Positions 42,701 to 53,868 of a stretch of 64,000 nucleotides of DNA are shown in pieces. The notes below the pieces were generated by a model, which saw nothing but the letters and a program-made list of their open reading frames with translations, was not told where the DNA came from and made no database searches. The stretch covers positions 62,001 through 126,000 of the forward strand of contig JAEHOE010000083.1 of NCBI GenBank assembly GCA_016858145.1, in the 5' to 3' direction. Position 1 is the first letter of the stretch, and the number at the start of each line of letters is the position of its first letter. This stretch comes from Edaphochlamys debaryana. Taxonomy: Eukaryota; Chlorophyta; Chlorophyceae; Chlamydomonadales. The position numbers and the translations under genes are program-made.

Positions 42701-45700
42701 TGGTCAAGTACGACCCGCGCGTCGTGGGTGAGTGCCGCGTTGCGTGCTGCGCGTGCTGTTCTGCGTGCTGTGCAGCGTGCTGTGCTTGCGTGCTGTGCTT
42801 GGGTGCTGTGCTCGCGTGTGCCGTGCTGGCATGCTATGCTGTGTTACGAATTTAAGTGCTTAGTCACATGCGACCGACTCGCCCCTTCAATCGGCACGCG
42901 TTGGTTTCTCCCCGCCCCCCAGGCGGCCCCCGCGAGTTGATCGAGGCGGTGGAGGAGGCGGGCTACGGAGCGGCGCTGTGGAAGGAGGGCGACGACGATG
43001 CGGGGGGCACACTGCACGCGTGAGCCCACGGGGGCTGAAGGGTCTGCGTAGACAGGGGGCGATTCGGGTCCCGGTCACCGGCGGGCCTAGAGGAAGGGCG
43101 GACAAGGCGGGAAATCCCTCCTGCTCCCTCCATCCTCCTCTCCACCCCACCCCCTCCCATCCCCCTCCCCCTCCCCCAGGCATGAGGCGCTCAAGTGGCG
43201 GCGGCAGCTGGCCCTCTCCGCCGCGCTCTCGCTGCCGCTGCTGATCCTGGCCATGGCGGCCATGATGCCGGGGCCGCTCATGGAGCTGGGTGAGGGGGGC
43301 GGAGGGGCGGGGCGGGGCCGCACCTGGGGCTGAGGTTGGGGGAGGGGCAGCCAAGGTGTTAGCGGTGTGTGGGCGGGTGTCGCTACCAGCGCCCCGTCAG
43401 CCGGGCGGGACTGCGGGGCGGGGACTGTGGGGTCCGCCACCCTGCCGCGCTGCCAGCGTCTCGGCGGCTGGGGCCGCGGGTGAGGGCGCTCATGCTCTGC
43501 CCAGTCCAACCGGCTCCACCCGCCCCCACCCCCCCGCCTCAAATCCTGCAGAGCACTCGTGGCTGCTGTGGCGGCGCGTGCCGGTGCTGTGGGTGCTGGA
43601 GCTGGCCCTGGCCACCCCCGTGCAGTTCGTGTGCGGCTCGGGCTTCTACAGGAGGTGCGGGAGGCGGGGCCTGGGGGTGGCGGGCTGGGGGTCCTTGGGG
43701 CGGGGCGCTCTGGGCTATGTGGCTCCTAGTGGGGAGCTAGAGGAGGAAGGCGATGGGCTCGGACCTTGATACTTGACCGGATGGGGAAAGGAGCCTTGTG
43801 CTGCCTGAGGCACCGCGAAGCCAGGGACTCCGGGCGTCCTAGGGGCCCAGGCTGTTGCGGAACCACGGGAAAGCCTTCAATGTGTGCCCGATGCCGCCCT
43901 CAACTTCTGCTTCAGCCCTTCCTCGTCCCGCCCACCCCCACAAACCACTCCCACCCGCCCGCCCACCCCCACCCCCCAGCGCCTTCGCCTCCCTGCGCCA
44001 CGGCTCCGCCAACATGTCCCTGCTCGTGGCGCTGGGCACCTCGGCGGCCTTCGGCTACTCCCTGGTCTCCATGGGGCTGGCCCTGGCGGGGCCGCCCGCA
44101 GGGGGGGCCGGGGGCGGCATGGGCCCCGAGGCGGGGCACGTGTACTTCGAGGCCTCGGCGCTCATCATCACGTTCGTGCTCATGGGCAAGTGGCTCGAGG
44201 TGAGGCGCTAGGAGGGGGGTGTTGCGGGAAGGAGGAGGGGCCGGGCAGCCAGGGCCGTTTTGCGGCGGGAGCGGGCTGGGACCTTCGGTGGGGCCGCTGG
44301 GGGCGAGCTCGACGTGTGCTGGAGAAGCCATGCAACGCGCCTCCACCGTTCCGTCTGCGCCCTCCGCAGTCCAACGCCAAGGCCCGCACCGCCGATGTGG
44401 TGGGCTCGCTGCTGTCGCTGGCCCCCCGCACCGCCACGCTGCTGCGGGTGGACGTGGCGGGGCGCATCCTTGGGGAGCGTGAGATCCCCGTGGAGCTGGT
44501 GCAGGTGGGGGGGGAGGGAGGGGGGCGAAGGCAAGGAAAGGAGGGGGGATGACCAGGGTTGATGCAGCGCGCGATTGAGGGCATGGCGTGGGGGGCAGGG
44601 CAGGGTGGCAGGGCATGCTGAAACCCCTCCCCTGCGCTTCCCCCGGTGGCCCCCCGCAGGTGGGCGACGTGCTGCGTGTGCCCCCCGGCGCCTCGGTGCC
44701 CGCGGACGGAGTGGTGCTGGCGGGGCGCTCGGCGGTGGACGAGAGCATGGTGACGGGCGAGAGCCTGCCCGTGCGCAAGGTGGTGGGAGCGCAGGTGAGG
44801 CGGCCTGCGGGGCAGCTTAGAAGCACGCAGATTGGATCATTACTACCGACTCCAACGCCCCTTCCCCATCAGCTGCCGAGATTGTTGCCAGCCCCACTGT
44901 ATCCCCTCGTAGACGCCCCCTTTGTCCGCCCCTCCCCACCTCCCCCGACCATCCTCCCCCCAACCATCCTCCCCCCACACAAAGCTCATCGGCGGCACGG
45001 TCAACGGCGAGGGCCTGCTGCACATGCGAGCCACCGCCGTGGGGGGCGCCACGGTGCTGGCGGGCATTGCGCGGCTGGTGCGGGAGGCGCAGACCTCCAA
45101 GGCGCCGGTGCAGGTGGGGGGGCGGGTGTGGGGTGGGGCGGCGGGTGTGGGGAGGGGCGGCGGGTAGGGGCAGGATGGGACGGGATCGAGGTCAGGGCGC
45201 GGAGGCCGTAACCGCTGGTGCCGAGCCCCCTTCCGACTCCAGCCATGGGCCGCGTAGGGCTCACAACTTGTTCCCTGTTCCCCCGCCCTCAAACCCCCCC
45301 CCCCCAAAACCCCCAAAACCCCCAAAACCCCAAACCCCTCCACAGGCTGTGGCCGACCGCATCGCCTCCGTCTTCGTGCCCTGCATCGTGGCGCTGTCCG
45401 CCCTGGTGCTCCTGGGCTGGCTGGCGGCCGGCTGGGCGGGCTGGGTGGACCCCGCCCTTCTCCCCCCCGGCGTGTCCCCCGCGCTGCTGGCGCTGCTGCA
45501 CGCCATCTCGGTGCTGGTCATTGCCTGCCCCTGCGGCCTGGGCCTGGCCACCCCAACGGCGGTCATGGTCGGGACGGGCGTGGCGGCGCGGCAGGTGCGC
45601 GTCTTACGGGGTGGCAGCAGAGGGGGGGAGGCGGGGGGAAGGCGCGGGCTGGGAGCGGCTGGGAGGGTTTGTGGGGGCCAGAGGCGGCATGGGACGGGGA

Positions 45701-48242
45701 TCCACTGGCGGGACTTTCTGGGAGTCTTGCGCCTGCGCGTGCATTCGCCATGGCTCTAGCCTGCAACTTGTTCTAATCCTCCATACGCCATATGCGACCC
45801 CCCATGCATGTGCACCCCCCCAGGGCGTGCTGATCAAGGGCGGCGCCGCGCTGGAGCGCGCCCACAAGGCCCGCACACTCGTGTTCGACAAGACAGGCAC
45901 CCTCACGCAGGGCGACTGCGCCGTGCTGTGCCTGCTGCGCCTGGACGCCGCCACGGGCCGCCCGCTGGCCGGGGACGCTCTGCACGCGCAGCACGAGGCC
46001 GGCGCCAATGGAGCGCAGCAGGCGCAGCACGAGGGCGACAGCGACGGAGCGCAGCACGCGCAGCAGAAGGAGCTGGAGGCCGGGGCCAAGGCTTGGCCCG
46101 AGCGGGAGTTGCTGCTGCTGCTGGCGGCGGTTGAGGCGGGCAGCGAGCACGTGCTGGCACGCGCGGTCGTGTCGTACGCCGCCGCCAAGCTGCTCGGCGC
46201 CGAGGGCGGCGGCGCCGCCACCCGCGCCGCCGCCGCGGCAGCGGCGGCCCAGGACGTCAGCGTCCGCGATTTCTCCGCCGCGCCCGGCCGCGGCGTCTCC
46301 GCCAGGGCGGACCTCTCCCCCGCCGCCGCCGCGGCCGTGGCGGCGGCGCTGGGTGGCGGCGGCGGCCTGCCCGGCGGCGGCAAAAGCCTGGACGTCGTCA
46401 TCGGCAACCCCGCTTGGATGGAGGAGCGCGGCTGCCCGCTGTCGGCGGCGGCTCTGGCTGCGATGCACGCGCTGGAGTCGGGCCGCGGCTGCACGGTGGT
46501 GGCGGCGGCGGTGGCGGGGGTGCCGGTGGCGCTGGTGGCACTGAGGGACAGCGTCAAGCCGGAGGTGGGTCCTTGGGGAAACGGGGGAGGGACTGGGGGT
46601 GGAAACGGGCGAAACTGGGTTGGGGGAACTGGGTAGAGGGTGAGACGCAGGGGTGGACTGTCTGTACTGTGAAGGAGCCGAAACCCCAGCCGCGCACCGG
46701 GAGGTGCGTCTGCATCCCTTTCCCAACGCCACCTGTGCCCGACTACCCCCCTCCAGGCCCGGCGCGTGGTTGCGGCCCTGGGTCGCATGGGCGTTGAAGT
46801 GTGGATGGCCACCGGCGACAGCAGGTGGGGAGGGGGGGCGGGCGGCGTGTTCTGGAGCATGGGGCCTTGCTGCGGTGCCGGCTGCACCGGGCAGGGGGTT
46901 TGGCAAACAGCTCCCACCCGTAACGCGCCTCTGACCCAACGCCGACACGCTTTTCACCTTTCCTATTCCTTCCAATCGCGCCCCTTTGTTACCTCCGCAG
47001 CCGCGTGGCCCGCGCCGTTGCGACCGAGGTGGGTATCCCCCCCGCCCGCGTCCACGCCCACGCCACCCCCGCCTCCAAGCTGGACCTCATCCGCACCCTG
47101 CGCTCCGGCGCCCCCGCCGCCGCCTTCGCCCTGCCCGCCACCGCCCCCGCCACCGCCGCCGACGGCTCCGAGGCCGCCTGCGGTGGCGACGGAGGCTGTG
47201 ACGGCACGGGCAAGGGCAAGGGCAAGGGCGGGGAACCGCATGTGGTGGTCCAGGTGGTCCCGGAGGGGGACGAGGCGTCGGGCTCGGCCGACGGAGACCT
47301 GCGCGCGCCGCTGCTGGGGCGGAGCAAGGCGGCCCCGAGCTCGCCCAAGCCCAAGCCGCAGCACAAGTGGGTTGCTGGGGACACGTGTCTGGTCCTTTGG
47401 TCCTGCGGTACTCGGGTAGCGGGCGAACAGGGGCTGCGAGGGCGCCTGCCGGGGGCTCCTGGAGAGCCTCGTGTACGGGCTGTGCTGAGCTGCTCTGCCC
47501 CGGCACGTACGCCTGTTGAGCTTCTCTGCGCTCTTTCACGTCTGCCTTTCTCCAACACTCTCCCCTTGTGCCGCCGACCGCCCGGCCACCCACCCCTCAC
47601 GCGCTTCCCCTCCCAACCACCCATCCCCTCCCACCCCCTCTCCCCATTCGACGCTCTCCCGCTTATCAGCTTCAAACACCCCCTCTCCCCACCCCCAGGC
47701 CCCGGCCCCGCGTGGTGGCCATGGTGGGTGACGGCATCAACGACTCCCCCGCGCTCTCCGAGGCGGACGTGGGCATCGCCATCGGCGCCGGCACCGACAT
47801 CGCCATGGAGGCAGCGTCGGTGGTGCTCATGAGGAACAACCTGGAGGTGGGGCTGGGGCGAAGGGGCGGACAGGGGGAAGGGAGCGAGGGCAGAGGCCTC
47901 GGGATGTCTGTTCGGGGTGGGCATGCGAATGTGCTTACAGTGACCTCCTCCGTACCGAGTTCCCAACGCACCGCCTGGTCCACCCACCCCTCCACCCCTC
48001 CACCGCAGGACGTGGTTGTGGCTCTGGACCTCTCCCGCGCCACCTTCCGCCGCATCCTGCTCAACTTCGTGTGGGCCTACGGCTACAACGCCGCCGCCGT
48101 GCCGCTGGCGGCGGGGGCGCTGTGGCCGCTCACGCACGCGCTGGTGCCGCCCTGGGTGGCGGGGGCGGCCATGGCCATGTCCTCGGTCAGCGTGGTGGCC
48201 AGCTCGCTGGCGCTCAAGATGTACAAGCGGCCCAAGATCTAG
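39769..48242 (+). CDS. Cu+-transporting P1B-type ATPase (HMA family) with Cys-rich N-terminus
   Basis: These pumps move Cu+ across membranes for cuproprotein supply or export. Nineteen GT-AG exons (39769-40191, 40404-40742, 41170-41348, 41556-41997, 42275-42374, 42578-42727, 42923-43019, 43180-43289, 43552-43654, 43980-44199, 44370-44504, 44660-44794, 44985-45113, 45346-45594, 45824-46564, 46757-46824, 47001-47366, 47699-47846, 48009-48242) sum to 1,455 residues. Two heavy-metal-binding domains carry GMTCAAC (about 428 and 503). Transmembrane segments follow, with TGES in the actuator domain, the ion-site motif CPC (915-917), DKTGT (Asp959, phosphorylated) and GDGIND (about 1339). The C-terminal membrane segment contains [13 protein letters not shown] and [14 protein letters not shown], as in Cu+ pumps. 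Residues 1-141 are rich in Cys (for example [13 protein letters not shown] and [10 protein letters not shown]), like a metallothionein. Residues about 230-290 look like a third metal-domain fold lacking its CxxC. Algal low-complexity inserts lie around 330-400, in the nucleotide-binding domain and before GDGIND. Confidence 0.95.
45296..45339 (+). repeat. CCCCCAAAA repeat in a Cu+-ATPase intron
   Basis: The tail of the intron at 45114-45345 consists of four C-rich/A-rich units before the CACAG acceptor. It resembles a telomere-like (C4-5A4)n sequence but is short, and may just be the polypyrimidine region of the intron. Confidence 0.8.
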
Positions 48243-49405
48243 ATCGAGATCTGACGAGGCGGAGAGTCGTACAGTCGTACAGGCGGCGGGTGAGGGAGGA
48301 GGTGCGGGTGGGGAGGAAGGCGGATACTTCGTGTGCAGCGTTGAGGTGTGGATGGTGCAGGCGGTTGGAGTTGTGAGGGGAGTGATGTTGGCAGAGGCGG
48401 AGGAGGAGGAGGACAACGTGAGAAGGTTTAAGTGCGGGACGGGCCAAGGCGAAGGAGTTGGGGCGTTAATGCGTTGATGTATGACGCCCCGGGTTGTTTA
48501 AACGGAAGACACGCTAAGGCGGACAGTTGGGATTGCGACTGGCGAGGAGGCCGATATGTGTTGAAGCCGTGGACGTGGGTTGCGGCAGTACCGGTAATGG
48601 ACGTGCGGCCGGGCTGGGATTGTCATAGGATGAAAGTCCGGGCGGGCAGTGAAGTTGGGGTTGCGGGCATCCATCTGCCCAGGCCCTGAGAGGGTGCCTG
48701 GGTCTCGGCAAGTGCGGAGGGCTTCAGCTCGGTTTGGTAATTGGTAGCGCCCTTTGGTGCTGCATCTTAGTACCTCATTTGGGCGCATGCAAGCTTCAAC
48801 CCGCTGCGGTTGGGAAGCGGGAACTATTCTTTTGTGATGCCGGGCATAGCATTGTTGTTGCAGCCTGATGTGGATTGGGGGACGGCGGACAGCGCTTGCA
48901 GCTGTTTGGGCGCCTGAGAATAAAGCCTTGTCGAGCTCTTGCAGTTGCGCAGTATGAGGATCTTGGAGTCAGTTGAGCCGGAGTTGAGCCATTTGTTGAA
49001 CTGATGCAGTGCGCGGCGTAGCCAATGTGGAGTCCGTTGAGCCTGAAAGGAGCCTCCTCCTTGGGGCAGCTTGAGTTTGAGTAGCATGGAGAAGCCTCTG
49101 TGTAAGGGTTGAGACAGGTGGGCGTGCCTCTCCTCGGCATGCGTGCCCAGACCACTTCCTGGCGCCCCTCCGTCCCAAGACGTGGAGCCAAGCCGAGGAG
49201 GCGGCGCAAATGTGCGGAGAGGTGAGCAGTAACAGCGCTTGGCGAAACAGCGTTGGCGAGAAGGGTCCGGCTGCGCATGCACCACAGATCGGCAGCGCTC
49301 CCGCCAACGATGCCACCAGACCGCGGCTTCCAAGCCGGGAGCCCCCTTCAGCCCTTCTTGGCTTCACGCGGCTTACCATATAACCCCTGACTCCTGCTCA
49401 TTGCA
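48243..49405. other. Intergenic: Cu+-ATPase 3' flank and promoter of the next gene
   Basis: These 1.16 kb show no supported exon on either strand. A TATA-like TATAA lies at 49379-49383, only about 23 bp before the ATG at 49406. If it is functional, the leader would be extremely short. Confidence 0.5.
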
Positions 49406-52400
49406 ATGCAGCCACGCGGCGGAGCGTCCTCCGCTCAGCGCGGCGCGGCTCGCGGTCCGGCCGGCGTGAGCGCACCGAACGCGGCTGCTGCAGAGGCTGC
49501 ACCCGCTATCCGGCCCTCCCAGCCGCAGCCACGGCAGGGAGGGCCCCAGCCTTCATTACACCAGCAGCGGCCGCGGCCGCAGGATGGCGGCAATGGCGCC
49601 GGGGGCCAACAGGCCGCCGAGGACCTGGCGCGCGCTCGCGAGGCGCTTCGCTGCGACCCGGGTCGCGGTCTGGAGCTGCTGGCGTCGCTGGCCATGGCGG
49701 GTGCAGAGGTGGCTGTGGCGGCGGGAGGTGCGTGTATCGGGGGAGCGGGGGCGGTGGGAGCCGGCGGGAAGCGGGGAGGCACGGGAGGGAGGCGGTGGCA
49801 ATCGCCGTGCCTCGCACCGCCTGTCCTCACACTGGGACAGCGGGCGCTGCTTGCATGACTGGCCTGAGTCCCCTGCCTGCAGGAGGTGGAGCGGCCGCGG
49901 GCCCTGTGCGGGAGGCCGTGGGGGCTCTGATGGGAGCGCTCACGGACCTGGCCACACGACCCAGCGCCTGGTGAGGATGGGGGCTGGGGCTAGGGCTGCC
50001 GGTGGTGCTCTGGATGCAAGAGGGACCCAATAGATGCCGACTACACCTTGCACCACTGGACACACCATGTGGGAAATGGGCGCCCCTTCATCTTTCCCTT
50101 CCTCCCCCCTGCCCTCCCCCGCGAACAGGCCCCCGCACCGCGTCTCCGCCCTGGCCGACGACCCCGTGCTGTGGGCCACCCTGGCCGCTGCCCTGGCCTG
50201 CGCCTACCGGGTGGACGACGGAGGCCTGGCCACCGCCGTGCTGAGGGGCTGGAGGGCGGCGGCGGAGGCGCTGCTGCCGGCGGCGGGCGGCGCGGATGCG
50301 GCGGAGGGAGAGGCGGCCGCAGCTGAGGAGGAGGAGGGCGTCCTACTGCGGCTGGAGAGGTGCGTGCGCCGGGGCAAGCGAGAACCGGCAACTGGGAGCC
50401 CTAGGAACCCTTCCCGCACGTGGAACCCACCTGCCCTCCCCCCGTCCCGTCACCGCCCCAGGGTCCCAGTCCGCATCGACCTCTCCTCCCCGGCCGCTGC
50501 GCTCGTCCCCGCCTCCGACGGCGCCGCGGTGGACGACCTGCTCTGCGCCCTCGCCGCCGCGGCCCGGCGCCTGGCGCCGCTGCGGGGCCTGGCGGGGCGG
50601 CTGGCGGCGCTGCTGTCCGCCTTCGCCGCCGCCACCGGGGTGCACCCGTGCCCCGGCGCGGGGCCGCTGCAGGCGCTGGCGCTGTGGGCCCACGTGCTGC
50701 TGCACCCGCCCAGGTGGGGCGGGACGGAGAAGGGCGTGTGGGACAGGCGTGCTATCTGAGATTCTCGTTGTCGTTGCCGGCTGGCCGCGTCGCAGATGTC
50801 TAGGAGGGCCAGGAATGCGCTCTTGTGCTTCCCGCCGCCCTCGCATCTGCTGGGGTCTCACCCCGCGCCCTCCCTCAACAAATGCAGGGACGACCTGGGC
50901 GACGAGGAGGGCGAGGAGGCGGAGGAGGCGGCGGCCGCGGCAGCGCTGGGGTCTGCCTGCCGGGCGCTGTACGGCCTGGCGGGGCCGGCGCTGCAGCGGT
51001 GGGTGGCGCAGCACAGGGAGCGGAGCGAGGCGGCGGCGGCGGCGGCGGCTGGCGAAGGGCAGGCGGCGGCGGCGGCGGCACCAGGGCAGGATGCGACGGA
51101 GGCGGCGGCAGGAGGAGGGCTGGCGGAGGAGGAGGCAGCGCAGCAGAAGCAAGTGCCGGCGCTGGAGGAGCCCCTAGCGCCGCCTGTGCTGTTCTTCCGC
51201 CTGATGTGGACCCTTCTGCAGGTAGAGAGGTCGTCGTGTGGCAGCATGCGCAGCTGCCTCCGCTGATGGTGTTTGACGAAACGGGGAGCCCCGCAAACCT
51301 TGCGCCGGTGTGGCTTCACGCCCCACTGCCTCGGCCCCAATCCCTGCACTCTTGCACCCCTGCAACACGACAACCCTAGACCCGTCCCTCTCTCCTGTCC
51401 CTCCGTCCAGGACGACGACACAGTGGACGCAGAGCGCTGGTCTCCCGCCTTCGCCGCCGCGCTGGAGCAGACCGCACAGCAGGTGAGGCAGCCCGCGGCC
51501 AGACGGCTCGCGGGCAGGCAGGTGTGCTCTCACAAGAAGCCGCTGGACTGCGAAGGACGGTACCAAGCATGCATGCAAGTACGCTGCAGTGCAGCACACT
51601 GCCTTCAAATTAGGAAGCCGTCCGCGCCCCGACCCATGTCCTTAACCAGGTCTTTGCGGCGCTGGGCGGCAGCGCCGAGGCCTACGCCGCCTGCATGGCC
51701 GCCCTCTTCGCCGGCGCGCGGGAGTCCCTGGCGGCGGCGGCGGGGCCGACGGTGACGGGGACCGCCGCCGCCGCCGGGGCGTGGGCCGCTGACCCGGGCG
51801 TGGGGCGGCTGGGGTCCCTGCTGCTGTCGTACGGGGGGCTGTCGCTGGTGCTGCGGGCGGAGCTGGCGCGGGCGGGGGAGGACAAGCGCAAGGGTGAGGG
51901 GGTGCAAGATCGGGGTGCGGGCTTTGCGGCGTGTGACAAGATTGGGGTCTGAGGTTTCGGCACTAGTCCGCGCGGGTTAGCAGGATAGGCGGTTGCAATG
52001 TCACCATGCACTGAGGTTAAGCCCTGTCGGTGTTGTCAGCCCCTTGGCTGCCTTGCCTTGTGCCGTGTCCGCAGCGTCCGCGGTGCTGTCCACGCTGGTG
52101 GCCCTGTGCCGCCCCGCGCACGCCCCTGCGCTGGCGGCGTCGGCCCCCGGCCGCGGGGCCCGCGGCTCCCCCCTGCGGCGGCTGGTGGGGGTGCTGTGCG
52201 GCCTGCTGCTGCCGGAGAGCAACTGCGGAGTGGAGCTGCGGCTGGCTGCGCTGCAGGGTGGGGCGCACGGGGCCGGGGGGCAGGGGGCGAGAGAGGCGAG
52301 GGGCCTAGAGGGCAGGGTGGCGTAAGGACGCTCTGCCGCATGGCAAGAGAGCAGAGTTACCCGCGACCTCTAGGTGCCGCAGCAGCCCGGGAGCACCTGC

Positions 52401-53868
52401 CGACCCTCCTCCTTTCCAGCGCTCCCCTTCAGCGCTCTTGAACACCTGTGGACCCTCGCCCCTTGCCACCGTGCAGCCCTGGCCAGTGCCCTGGACCAAC
52501 ACCTGACGGCGCTCGAGGAGCAGGCCGGCGGCGGGGGCGGAGGTGGTGGGGCCGGCGACGGCGGCGCGGCGGCGGTGGCCCGGCACGCCGCGGCTCTGTG
52601 GGACCCGGTGGCCCTGGATGCGCTGCTGTTCTGTGTGGGGCACGACCCGAGCGTCAAAGTAAGGGCTTGTGGGGGGAGGGTCAAGGGAGGAGGGGAAGGC
52701 GGCGGCTCTGTGGTGTGGGAAAGAGGAGGGAGACAAGGGCGGCGGTGCTGCGCCACATGCCAACACAGCGCATAGCTCCACACAGCGCTAGCACTACCGG
52801 TATTGTGTGCGCGCTGGCGTAAGGGGCTGCGGACGTAGGGGCTGCGGGCGTGGAGCTGGCTACGGCCGCGGGAGAATGTGCGGTGCGGTGCGGTGCGGTG
52901 CGGTGCGGTGCGGTGCGGTGCGGTGCGGTGCGGTGCGGGCTGACCGCTGATCCTGCCTTCCTGCCCCTGCCCTCCACCTCTTCCCGCTCCCCCCAGGTCC
53001 GGCGCGCGGCCATGCGGGTGGTGGCTCAGGTGGTGCTGCCGGCGGGGGGCGGGGGGGCGGCGCGCCTGGCCCGGGCGCTGGCGAGCAGGCTGAGGGACAG
53101 GTGGGTGGGCCCTAGGCAGGGGGCTGAGGGACAGGTGGGCTGAGGGGGCGGAGGGACCAGGTGGACAGGGTAGGTTGCGGGAATGGTCGGTGGGAGGTGG
53201 GGCTGACGGTCGGTGCGTGGGCAGTGGGATGGAGGGACCGACGCATGTGGCCGGAGAGAGAACCGAGCAGGTGTGCCGGGTCTCGGTATGTCGTACCTCC
53301 GGAATGCTAAGAGCTGAGCGCCCGCAGGGACGCCATGGTGTCCGACCGCGCCCTGGAGCTGCTGACTCAGCTGCCTGTCGACTTCCTCACCTCCGCCGTA
53401 CAAGGCGGCGGCGGTGGCGGCAACGGCGGCGGCGGGGGCAGCGGGGCGGACTGGCCGGCGGCTGTACGGCACTGCGTGTCGGCCATGGCGGAGGCTGACG
53501 TCAGCGGCGGCCGGCGGGGCCTGGCAGGGCGAGTTCCGGGCTGTTGCTCGCTGCTCAGCGGCGCTCTGGAGCACGAGGTGGCGGCGGCTGCCAGGGAGCC
53601 GACGGCGCCGCCGACCTCTGCCGCCGCCGCCGCCGCCCGACGGCACCCGGTGGCCTTGCTCCTGAGCGCGCTGCTGCCTGCGCAGCCGGGGCTGGTTGCC
53701 TCCGCCGCAAAGGCGGGGACCGCTGCGGGGGGGGCGGTGAAGGCTGGCGGCGGCAGTGGAGGTGGGGGCGGGGTTCCGGAGGAGGCGGCCGAGGCGGCCG
53801 TGGCGGCGGCAGTGGCGGAGCTGCGCAGGGCGGTGGCCGTGGCGCAGGCTATGGAGCTTGACGCTTAG
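49406..53868 (+). CDS. Helical-repeat (HEAT/ARM-like) protein, unidentified
   Basis: I do not recognise the family. Eleven exons (49406-49727, 49883-49970, 50129-50359, 50462-50713, 50888-51221, 51411-51482, 51650-51893, 52075-52257, 52477-52658, 52997-53100, 53328-53868) join in frame to 850 residues ending in TAG. The first about 60 residues are Pro/Gln/Gly-rich and probably disordered. The rest is almost entirely amphipathic Leu/Ala helices of 15-20 residues in pairs. Examples are VDDLLCALAAAARRLAPL with LAGRLAALLSAFAAATG, LRRLVGVLCGLLLPE, and VRRAAMRVVAQVVLP followed by DRALELLTQLPVDFL. This is the pattern of HEAT/ARM-type alpha-solenoids, which are protein-binding scaffolds. Poly-Gly and Ala-rich loops separate helices. 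No catalytic motif is visible. All introns are GT-AG. Confidence 0.7.
52878..52937 (+). repeat. (GCGGT)n pentanucleotide microsatellite in an intron
   Basis: About twelve uninterrupted copies of a 5-bp unit lie in the intron at 52659-52996 of the helical-repeat gene. It is a plain microsatellite, probably polymorphic in length. Confidence 0.95.
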
